Made by a program: the position numbers and the translations under genes
The notes under the pieces: generated by a model
What the model saw: only the letters and a program-made list of their open reading frames with translations
Told to the model about the DNA's origin: nothing
Databases searched by the model: none
Assembly (NCBI RefSeq): GCF_964199755.1
Contig: NC_133901.1
Location: forward strand, 24,461,583 to 24,525,582
Length of the DNA stretch: 64,000 bases
DNA from: Larus michahellis
Taxonomy: Eukaryota > Chordata > Aves > Charadriiformes > Laridae
Direction: 5' to 3'
Shown: positions 39,001-51,000 of the stretch, piece by piece
Numbering within the stretch: position 1 is the stretch's first letter
Layout of the letters: every line of letters begins with the position of its first letter

Positions 39001-42000
39001 AAAAAGGACGTACCTAAACAGTTTCTTGTGAAGTTCTATTAAAAGTTAAGATTCCCACCGAAAGCAATCTGTATTGCAATTTGATCTGATTAAGGGATCC
39101 TCCCTCATGGAGACTGTTGCAAGATTGGTGGTCTAAAGCTGGACTCCCTTTTCCCTCCACAGCAATAAACAGAGAATACCATGTAAATTCTTAGAATTTA
39201 AGAATATGGTAATAAAAAAGTATTAAATAAGGACAGTGTGATCTACATTATACATTTTGAGATGAGAATCAAATATGTCACTCAGTCAACCAGTTGAAAA
39301 CTGTTGCTTCTTTCTGCCACACCCTATTAACTAGTAACTGTCAATTCACTGGTCATAGAAAAAAGTGGCTCAGTACCCAGTGTCTTCACTCGGATACAGA
39401 CACACTGGGTCAGCCAACAGATTTTGTTTAGGAAGCAAACACAACAGTTAATCTGTGAAATGAACTCATTTTTTACGTGCAAGAGTATTCCCCATGAAAG
39501 ATAACAAAATACGGTTTCAGTAACTTTTGTAATTTCTTTTACAGGCACTTAGAAATTTAGAACTCTTTAAATTTTCAGGACATTATTGAAAATTAAGCTT
39601 GCGCTTTAGGTGACTTCTCTGTGTATTTAATTGACCTGATTTACTTTTCGGAATATCCCTTACTTGCAGGTCACGTACATCAAGTACTTTTACAATAAGC
39701 TAAAAGCATGCCAAAACAAGACCTTGGAAAATCATTAAAAATGCAACTTATCAAATAAAAGTTAATCCTTACTAGACTTTTTTTCTACTTACATCAGATA
39801 TATTACCTCTTCATTCCTACCAGCAGCTACGAGTTTTGAATGAAACAACCTTGTTACAGATGACAGCTTGTTTGTTTTGGAAACAAACTCTCATTGGGAG
39901 TTTTCTGTCTCAAAGTCTGGTATGACTTTTTTTCCCACCAAACCAAGACTTCCTGATCATTTCTACTGGTTTTGCTGTTGTTTTTGGTGAAACTGTAATA
40001 ATTACAATCAAATCCCAACTTCTCAAGTTTATGAAAAACATTAACCCCTAAACCTAACTATTCTTGGTAAAATAGGTACTTAACAAGCAAACTTACAAGA
40101 ATCCTCAGAGAGAATGACAGGATGCTTGGGAGGGTTGTCCAGGGGTCATCTTGTCAGAGCAGGCTGCCCAGGACCATGTCCAGATGACTTCTGAGTATCT
40201 CCAAGGATGGAGACTCCACAACTGCTCTGGGCAACCTCTGCCAGTGGTTAGTCACCCTCACAGTAAAAAAGTGTTTCCTGATGTTCAGAGGGAACCTCCT
40301 GTGTTTCAGTCAGTGCCCACGCCTCTGGTCCTGCCACTGGGCACCACTGGAAAGTCCCTGGCTCCATCCTCTATGCACCTTCCCTTCAGGTATTTATATA
40401 CATTGATAAGTTCCCCCCTGAGCCTTCTGCAGACGACAGTCCCAACTCTCTGAGCCTTTCCTTGCATGAGAGATGCTGCAGTCCCTTGATGATCTCCACA
40501 GCCCTTGGCTGTACCCTCTCCACTATGTCTGTGTCCCTCTTGCACTGAGGAGTCCCATAACTGGACCCAGCACTCCAGCAGTGGCCTCACCAGGGCCGAG
40601 TGGAGGGGACCTGCTGTCACCTCCCCTCCCCGTACTGCCCGGGACACCATTACCCTTCCTCCTGGCAGGGCCCGTGGCTGGCTCATGGTCACCTTGCTCC
40701 TCACCAGCAGCCCCAGGCCCCTTTCTGGAGCCTGTACTGGTGCAGGGGCCGTTTCCCCCGCCATGGCTCTCCCCAGCCCGCTGGGGTCCCCCCGGACAGC
40801 AGCAGGCCACTCTGTGGCCCCTCATCCTGGCCATTCCCAGTGCCGCTCCCTGTCACACCACTGGCGCTCCGCTCCCGCCGCTCGCCTTCAGTCAGGGGCT
40901 CGGACCCTGCGCTCCCCTCCCGGCCTCGGACGGCGGCGCCGGGTGGCCCCCGCCCCCCCGGAGTACCACGGCGTTAAGCTTAAACCAGGCAGGCCGAGAG
41001 CGGGGCTCCTGGGCGGCGATGGCGGCCCCCCCTTGTCACCCGGGGGCAGCAGCAATGGCACAGGCGCGGCGGGCCCGGGGCGGCCGGAGCGGGCCGCGGC
41101 ATCAAACCTGCCTTAACAAAGGCTGTCCTGTCCACCGGTGCAGACTGTCATCCACAGGGATATTCCCAAATTTACACCGTCAATGTTAATTCAGGCGGTC
41201 CCACACAGCGGTACGGCCAAGGGGGCGCCTGGAAACTGAAGGAGTTGGAAGAGATTTTGCTGAGGCTACAGAGTCCTGATGGAAGAACGGCCAGTGTCTC
41301 TTGGGGGCAAAGCAAAGACACAAACCCCAAACCCACCGCTGGTTTGCCTCACGGACAGACTGCTTTGCTGGAGCAGGGCCAGGTCCCCCCCTGCCCCCAT
41401 GCAGGGTGACCAGCAATGGCCCCTCGCCCAGGGCCACCCGGCTCCATCTCCACAGGGCAAGCATGAGCCTTTCACATCTGCAGGTGCTTTCGAATCGGAG
41501 TTCTCTGCATATCTTGTTTTGTTCCAAGGAATATTCAGGACACGCTGTCCCTTCACCTGTCACTGCAGAAGGTAACGAATTAACGCACTTCAGGTGTGTT
41601 CAATTAGGGTGCTTACCTGGTGGCACCACATCTCGTTGAATTTACAGCTGAGAAGCTCCTTGACTACCTGATTGCAAACCTTGATTTTATTACAGAGCTT
41701 CATACCTAGGCACCTCTGACACTCAGTGGCTCAGGTAGCCTTAGGACTACTCCTCAAACTAGAAGGGAGCCCTCAAAGCCGCAGACATCCAAGGGATGCA
41801 CCGAGGGCAGGTGAAGTGGCTCTATGGGACAAGTGACCAAGTGGTAATACAGGTGTGCCCTCTGCCTGGAATCAGCAGATTTGATTTTCCATTTTTATAA
41901 TCTCTATGAACAGGATTACAAGACTGGAAGTGTTTAATTTACTGACTGGGAATGTCTCCCAAACAGATTAAATTTTAAATTCTCCTGCTTACACATGCGA

Positions 42001-45000
42001 CTTTTCAAACATGAACTCTACAGTATGTCTGATTTAATTCATTCACAGCTTGAAACAATCACCCAAAAACTGTAACTGAACTGTCACTATACAACTCACT
42101 TACAAACCTAATTGTACCTGTTCGAGAACTAACTTGAAATATTATACTTAATAATTTTAACTTAATAATAATAATTTAATATTATACTTAATAATCTATT
42201 TTAATGGGCCAACTCCACAAAGACATTTTGCCACTTAAACCAGGATTTTGCCTAAATAATGGAGTACCTTAGTTGTTGTCAACTAACTTCATTAGGCACC
42301 AAAGTTCTGCCTACAACCAGGAGTGTGTCGTTCTTGTTAGCATGGACCATACCAGGAGTTTCTCCCAACGGGCACAATCCATGATAAAACACTAGTAGAA
42401 TACCCAACACATCTGTACAGGTCTCTCCCCAAGGCTAAGCACAGACTCCAGTCTCCAAAACCTGCGAGGAACATCCCTTCTGCATTCAGTAACCGAAGAG
42501 TATTCATTCACTAAAGAACGAGAACCAGGGCCAATTTCTTCTGCCTGGGAGAATTAAAATGCAGGTCTCCTACAGGAATAGTTTTAATCGCTAGTCTGCC
42601 AGGCATTTTCAGATAAGGAAATGAAGCACAGTCAGCCCAGTTTGCCACAGCTGAACAGTTTTGACTGTTACAATAAGAATCTATTACGTGAAAGACTGAG
42701 TGAAAACACGAGTGAAAATGACTTTCAGAAAGGAGATACCCAGACTGTGCTGCGTGGACTACTTAAAATATTTTACCAAATGCCTTGGAACAAGCGGTCC
42801 CTGGCATTAGACAAGTACCCTGGCCATTAGTCAAGAGCCATCCGCACGTGGCATTCCCTTTCAGATCCACTGAGTATTCATTTCAAGAAGAGGAGAAAGA
42901 AGCTCCAAATGGAGATCCTTTAGCCAAAAAAGCCTGTTGCCTATGTGCAAAACATGTAGGAAAGTAAATTGGCTGTTGAACGGGAATTGTTCACTAAACA
43001 AAGTGAACAACATTCTGAGTTAATGCTCTGCTGAGCACTGCGAATTTCTTCTATGCACACCTAGAAAGAAAAATCTAGCTCCCTTCAAAATTAGGCAGCA
43101 AGTCTTTTCATAAGGATTACAAATGTGGAGGTATGTGCTCTGATTCTACAATCATCACATTTAAAAGATGAAATTCCTTAGTAAATTTGTATTGCATTTA
43201 GATACACCAGGTGCCAGAAATGCTTCTTTTTCCCAGTCATTATCTATACAAGGAATAAAAAAAATACTGTAAGTATTCTAAAAAGCCTGCATCAAAAAAA
43301 CTACAGCAAGACCATAGTATTCACTACCAAGCACAGGAAACAAGCAAGCAATAAGAAAACTGAACACCCAAATAAACCAAACAACCTGCCAACCTACTTA
43401 GGAACAGTAATTCAGATTTAAAAATCATCAGAAGTGACACAGCATGTACTTTAAGACTTACAGATTAGATTGCAATACCTAAGCAGTCTGTGAGCATTAG
43501 CTTCTCCTGTAGCAAAATAAACCTGGAAAATATCCAGAGGTTGTGTATGGACACTACAGGTCATGGTGGGAAAGATAAATGGAGCCTGATCAAACCCACG
43601 CTGGAACAGCAGCAACAGAGTAACTGCTTCAGATGGTCCAGGGGAGAAACTTGGGGAGAATGAGATTCTGAAAGGTAAGCCTCTGACCAGAAAAAAAAGC
43701 AGAAAAAGTAATTTTAGAGCACAAAGGTCAAGTGAGCTATTTTGATTATGCATTTTTAGTGTTGAAAAGCCAGAAAACTTCCCCTAGCTAACTATATATA
43801 CTGGTGCTAATGCTACAGAATGAGACTGCAGCTCTATGAGTACATAAAGAGCAATAGCTGATTCATTAAGTATGTCAAGACATTGTCTTGAAATTTGAAA
43901 CAGCATCCTCAAAGATCCAGGCTGCAGTCCACTCTTATTAGGCAAAGTGGCAGAGCTGTGGGTTTACCTAGAACAGTCCAGCATTTTTCAAAATTAAACC
44001 CAGTGAAACCAGGATTACACAATAGATTTCATAGTATAATAAAAGATTAGAGTTCATAAAAAAAAAAAAAGGGAAGACAAAAAATTTGCAAGGAATTTTC
44101 TATGTGCTCATGGCTTAGCACTGGAATCTGAATGGTGTTCCTTTAATGTGATATTGGTACGAAATTAGTAAGTTTGTACTAGAAGCAAACAAGTAAACGC
44201 ACACCACAAATAATTATCTTTTTGGAACAAAAAAAATTAAACTAAATGCAACTTTTCTAAACATAAATTTTTAGCACTTGGAATCTGATGCTTTCAAAAG
44301 ATCCTTATTTGAGCAAAGGGCCTCTCTCACTCTTGAACATATAAATTCATCATGCTTCAGTCTAAGAATACTGTGAAGGCACATTATGAACTTCAATGCC
44401 GGATAAAACAATAAAAACTGTATTAATTGGGAAGTTCACAAAGTTGTGTTAAGAGAGAGTGGATCTGAATGCCTGTTTGGAGTTTCTTCTCCCCTCAATT
44501 TGCAGAGTTCAACAGTAAACATGCCAGAAGAAGTAACGGATACTTCAGACTGAAAGGAGGAGACAGCTTAGGCACTGGCATTCAAGTTTTTCCAGCTTCT
44601 GATTAAATATTTTTGATGAAATATTTTGAGAATATCTGATTCTCCAAGCCAGTGTGAACAAGAGGTTATACTTCAACAGAGATGTCAGTGATTTTTAATT
44701 ATACCTCAAGGTTAAAAAAAAAATGAAAATAATTAGAGCATAACATTTTAGAAAATACAGAAGAATGGAGGTAAATAATACATCTATCATCCCAGAAGGA
44801 AAATCTAATAAAGACTGGGACCAGGATGACTGAGATATTACTACTAACAGTAATGTTCTATACTTCATAAAGTTATTCAAGTCAGTTATTCTCTGAACAA
44901 ATCAATAGCTTGCCTCAGAAATTATTTGAAAACGTTGCATGTATTTTAGTCTTTTTCTGTAGTATCATGACACAATCACAAAATAATGAAACACAAAGGG

Positions 45001-48000
45001 CAATTATCTCACCAATGCACAATAAATTAATTCTTAAAGGCCTAAAATGAATCTGTAATGTTCTGCATAGTCAAGAAAACTAGGAAGATACTGTAGCTCT
45101 AGACCTTGTCTGTTTAGTGTCTCTCATTTTTTCAGACTCCGAAGTCTGATGCACTTAAACTGTCATAATGAGCCAAAAATCATTCCTCCAGCTGGTAGAT
45201 GCATTTGTTTATTGCAGTGGATAACAGCAAATCTGTATTTCCTCAGAAAGGTTGATTGAAGCATTTCCTGAATTGTAACTCCTCAAGTTTTGTAATACTG
45301 ATAAGGGGCTGCAGTTTTATTTTATTGGAATCCTATAGCTGTTCTGACTGCCACCACACTCGTTTAGTCAAAAGTGATTAATCTAGAAATGCCAAGATGA
45401 ACAGGATATGACAAAATATAATTATTATTGTAAATTATCCAGAATGCTTATAAAAGTACCACAAGATATCACTGACCATGAAGTCTGGCTTAACCTTCTC
45501 TCCCATTTGGACAACAAAAGAGTCTGGGAAGTTTAAAGGTGGGGTGGAAATCAGGAAATTCAGCACATTATTCACCATCAAGGAAAGAAAAAAAGGGCTT
45601 ATTTTATCCTCTAATTATTTTTACTACAGTCTCCTTTTCCCTCTGAAAACCTGAAGACCAGCAACACTTGCATGTCAGTAACAAAACGTCTACCAGTGCA
45701 GGTGTACGAAATACATTTTGAACATCTAAGTTCTGAGTCTCCCAAAACCGAACCAACCATATGCAGTGAAATCAGCAATAATACTGATTTAGTAAACATA
45801 AGAGAGAAGTAAGTCTTAACGTATCCTCCTTTTCTATGTATACAAATAGAATTCTCTTACCTTTTGTTGGACTCTGGTTCTGATCTATAAATCCTTTCAA
45901 GTCTCCATTTGTGGAAGTCACACCAACCTGAACAAAACATTTTTGAAGTCTTAAAATATGATAAACCTTTCTATGTTTTCTAGTACACAACTAGCAGTAT
46001 TATGAAAGTAATCTGCTCTGCATTTCTGAAACATCATAATCCTATGGATAGCAGTCTAACAAGAGCATGAGATTCAAAGCAAAGAATCCAAGACATTTAC
46101 TGTGTATATATGAAGACAAACTCTAATTTTTAAGTTCTTACATAAAAAAACCCCTGAATATTCTGATACTGTACTATACATGACGCAAGCAGCACATTCT
46201 GGCTGTTGCGGTGTAAGTCACTGGCCCCTCCAAGTCAGACAGAGCAACTGCCACCAATAGCACAGCAGAAATCTGCCTGATGTCCAGTACTGTCAGTGCT
46301 AAGCTACACGGTCTACAGGTCTGAGGAGGTGTGACTCTTGATGCATTTTAAATACATTCCCTAGGCTTCAGAGATAAACTGATTTACACTGAGGGTCAAT
46401 TACCAGAGACATGGGGAATTTAACTTATAAACAGAACAGTGCACCTCAGATTTTGGCATGTACACAAAGCATAGAAAGGTGGAGTTTGTATAGAAAAATG
46501 CAAGATCACTGCTCCTGGATAAGGGAGAGAAGAGATGGAAAGTCCCTCAGATCCCAGCTAACAAGGGATGGGCCCAGCAACAGCAAGCGATGATAAGGCA
46601 TTCTGCAGTTTCAGAGCATTATGCTTGCACCACCTTAGTAACCCCTGCCCAACAAAGCATTTTGGTTTGCTTCCAAGACAGAAGCTGTGATAAGCACTGA
46701 CTGAGCTCCATTGGAGCAGTAGGCAATTAAAATAAATACTACAAAATCTCTTTTGAAAATATTATAAAATTTGAGTACTTTGTAAACAATTGGGACAAAG
46801 GGTTCAGGTATCCAAGTTAAGAAAAACCAATCATACAATCAAGGATCAAATATTTGCTTTATTTTACAGAAATATGGAATAATAATGGAACATATGCTAG
46901 GGCCACTCATAGAATTTTAATCATATGAAATTAGAGAATCATTTGACTGCAGGCAAATTAAATGTTAGCAACATAACACTAAAATAGACTACACAAGAAC
47001 AAAAAGTACCTATTACAAGCATTCAGTCACTTGGTTCCGCTAGAGAGCTTGTGTTTGGCAAGTAGTTTTTGAAGGGGAAAATCTGCACACAGCATTGTGA
47101 CAGATGCTTTTGAAACTACTTTTATTGAGATTGTTTTCACCATCAGAAGCAACATACAAACATTAATTGTTGCTGCCCTGCCCTGATCATGAAATAATCT
47201 AAATGAGCGAAGTTACGTGCTTCCGTAAACAAGCCCATAGAGATGTTCAATATAGTTCATCAATTTATCTCAAGTGTTGTCTGTATCAGACTTCCTCTTT
47301 CCTATCACACACAACTAGATGGTCATATACTATTTCCAATGGGCAAAGAAGTGCTTTGGTCATTGCAGGCTACAGTATCAGCACAAGTTGCTTTTGCAAC
47401 AGAGCAAGTCTGCCTCATTTTTTCCTCCCCGTTTTCCCTTTTTCCCCCGCAGGTGGCAGCGGTGCAGAGGCAATGCAGCAGGGCTGGGGAGGACCGAACA
47501 GGAACGCCTGGATTTGAGCAGGGGAAAGAGCAGGAAGACATGAAAACAAACACAAAACGTCTCCTATCGCTTTTTGGTAGCAGGTCCGTACAGAAAACAG
47601 CAGCATTCTATATTCTTCCCCCGAATGCTTGGGCAGAAAGGAATGCTCATGTTAGGGTTCCTTACACTAAAAATGTATTCTTGAGGAGATCTTTAAAATA
47701 GAGGTCAGAAAGGGGAGTAAATTGCATAGCATATAGCATTGAAAGGGCATTATGACTGCAAAGTCAAGATGAAGAGCCAGCACTCTTGGATCATACTACT
47801 GCTGCCTTTGCACAATAAATAACAGTACCAGCTTCTCCCTAGGACCCCTGCCTCTGCAAGAAATGGAGAAACACAAATAGGGGAAAATTTTAATTCAGAG
47901 AATGAACAGGGAGCCACAGGGATAAATATCAGGTATTAGATATAAGGGCCTTAACTTGTTCCAAGAGAAAGGGTATGAATTAGGATTCCCATGAACACCT

Positions 48001-51000
48001 TCAAAGACAGCACTGCAATTTGTTCACAATTGAACCTTTAGCGCTAGATTTACAACTGTACATTTCCCTATTGATTCATATTGGTGCTTCAGTTAAACAC
48101 TGAAGATGATATACATATGCACCGTCAGCCCAAGATGACTCTCCAGCCATTAAGAAAATTCAAACATTTACATTTAATTCTCTGAAAGATTTAGATTATT
48201 TAACTGGTTCAGTATATAAGGAAGTATAACAAAGTACTTGAGTCCTTTTTTGTGTGTGTATCCTGTACTTCAGTGGTCCAAATGATATAAAATTACATCA
48301 AAATTTGAGTTTGTATAGAAATATGTATTTTCATTATGATGGTCCCAGTAACACAATTTATAAAAGGCATCCAATGAACAGGATAACTTCTCTCAATTTT
48401 ATAATCTTTGTATCTAAATTTAGAAGAGCTTGAAAACAAACTTGAATTTCATGAGAACTTAAATGAGAAGTGCAGCAGATCTAAAGGGATTTGTTAATCT
48501 AACAGAAAAATTATCATAACTAAGTCCTCAGAAGAAGCAAAGTGTGATGCAATATTACAATACTGCAGCAGAACGAGAACTTTATAGTATTGCATTTTGA
48601 TGTCACAAAGGTTCCAGGCCATGTTGTTAGCTGGAGACTGTACCACCCACAACTTCGGGGAATCTTGTCATTTAACCACTCCTAAGCTGAAACCAGCCAA
48701 CAATCCAATGCTTACATAGGTATCATTTATTACTTCTTGTAAGGCTCGCCTGATATTTCTGCTTTATAACACTGTCCCAGAGTGTCTGGATTACTGGGTA
48801 TGGCAGGAGCTGGACTCTTGCTTCTGTGCATCTGCAGCAAGATGAATCCAGCCATGAAGAAAGATGAAATAAGCACTTTGCAGGCTTTTGCATCCTAATA
48901 AATATTTTCATCAAGTTTTTTCCCCTCTCCTGGCAGGTGACTAAGAAGTTTCCAAATGGGATAAGGGGAAAGAAAAAAAGAATCACAACGAGAGTCTTGG
49001 ATGGGGCAAACCGTCAACGAGCTGCTCTTGTAGCTTATCAGCCTTCTCCATTGCTTGACATACTGTTCAGGTAGCAAGTCTCCACCTGCAATCCTTCCAT
49101 TTCCTTACAGAAATTAACTTTCCAATTAACATGAAAAGATTTTGTTCTCTCTGCCCTAGAATTAATCCAGGTTATAGCATGCAGAAGTTATAAATGGGTA
49201 GGGAATCCACTAACCGGTGTTTTCTTATACCCGCAAGCCCTAACAGACTCATTTGTAGACATAGTGTAGTAGCATCACTTACAGAAACAACTCAGGATCA
49301 AAAAAGGGCACTCTCACCATAAACTAAAAGAAATCTGCGTGGACTATCACTGCAGAACAACTAGTGTCCTTTACATTGTTTTTCAAGAGTTTCCTGTGTA
49401 AGATAGGTGTTAGGGCTTGTATAAGGCCCTCTTGATCAACTCAAGCAGTTAAACTGTTTTCTGCCACATTGACGTGTGAAAGGAGAGCTATTACAGCCAT
49501 TTAACTGACCTCATCTATGACAAGACAACCACCCTCGGAGAAGCGGTGACAAATAACTTCACAAGCATGAGTATATAAATTCAGATCAGACAATCAAAAC
49601 TAACAGTCTTATTCAAATAATCTGCTCGAGTGATATTATTTACTTTGTCCTAAAAATAAGTTACCATGAGTATTTACTCATTTTTCCTCTTTCTAAATAC
49701 TGTTTTGGTGTCTTCTTACCTGAAGAAAAGATGGGAACGGAAGTGCAAAACAGGCAAGAAAAATACATGTTACGATATAAGCAAAGAATGAAACAACCCA
49801 TTATGACAGGGTGATTTAAATTACATCTGGGTACAATGTGTTTGGTAAGCATGTAAACATCTCATCTCCAAGAGAATCTGTAACTTTTGTTCAACATTTT
49901 ATTATTCATAGCTGGTTTTGGTTGGATTTATTTTCTAAGGAAGGCCAAATTACCCATAAGCGATATTCCACAAGCAGATACTAGAAAGTGCCCTGCATTT
50001 ACAGAAAGCAAGCAGTGAGCCCAGTCTTGATAATTCTCCCATCATGTACTCAAAAATTAGCAAGGAAAAACAGCGATGGCGAACGTTATTCATCTTACAT
50101 AAACGTTCAATCTATGGAAACATTTTTGCTATGCGCTTGAAGTGCAAGCTTTCTTGGAGACAACGTTGCTCAACACAGCTTATGGATGTGAGATGCAAAG
50201 ACATTTTAGCCTAAACTCACAGCACTTCGCTTTTGCGATGCATCAGGAGCACAAACATCCGTAGACTACTGCATCCCAGTTGAGGGGCAGTGATTTCAGA
50301 CCACAGACGTGACAGTTTCTTGAGGTGTGCATGTCTGATGAAAAATATGGGCCCTTTAGAGTTTCCCAGATGTCCAAATTCCAGCACTTTAAAGTTCCCT
50401 TTCCTTGACGCTTCAATAGGAAGCAAAAAAATGGAAATACTTCTGCAGAGAAGCTTTCCCTCAACTCACTCTGCACATCATTAAAATGTTTCAGATAGCA
50501 TAACAGACAAACACTAACCTTACATTTGAAACAGGTTTCAGACTGCAGAAACCCATAGCCATATGCTAAACCCTGGAACTCTGCAAATTCAGAAGCATTT
50601 TTGGGCCTTCTAATAGCGATAGAAAACACTAGAGCTGACACTGTTGGCCCAAGTGTACAGTTCTGAGTAACAAAAGTTGCGAAATCCTAAAGAAGTGCTA
50701 CAACTAAGGACAGAAAGCATATGACCATCCTTGTTTTTACACATTTATTTTGCAAATCCTTTGAACAGGTATATTTAACAAACGTGGAAACTGAGTTCTA
50801 CTCATTTGCAACACAGTAACTGATTTTTTAAAAATAAACCCACAGACATTAGCTAAATAGCTAGATTTGCATAGTTTAATATGCAAAATTTCAAAACAAT
50901 AAAATATTTATTCTATAAAATAACTATAGCCTTGTGTTAAAGTGAACAACAAAAAACCATATTTCTATACTCAGCACAAGAGTAGGTTGCCCAGACTGAA

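Larger units (their letters stand above)
33219..45860 (-). other. TFDP2: TFDP2 intron 2
   Basis: The largest intron with both ends in view (12.6 kb). It holds a CR1 copy (40.1-40.77 kb), a CpG island (40.84-41.11 kb) and a short direct repeat at 42138-42195. Elsewhere I see AT-rich unique sequence and no supported gene. Confidence 0.9.

Noticed and set aside
40473..41189. 238-codon plus-strand open frame
   Set aside because: It runs antisense across the CR1 fragment and through the CpG island. GC-rich sequence has few stops, and the peptide is low-complexity Pro/Ala/Ser with no domain.
41617..41712. Minus-strand short ORF ([18 protein letters not shown] and on) ending at a CCAG/GTAAGC donor
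   Set aside because: Looks exon-like, but there is no acceptor in good context and no match to TFDP2 or a family I know. Only about 30 codons.
42600..42640. MIR/L2-like 'TTTTCAGATAAGGAAATGAAGC'
   Set aside because: Too short to separate from chance.
50865..50888. Inverted octamer-like pair (ATTTGCAT and ATGCAAAA)
   Set aside because: Short AT-rich motifs without other promoter context.
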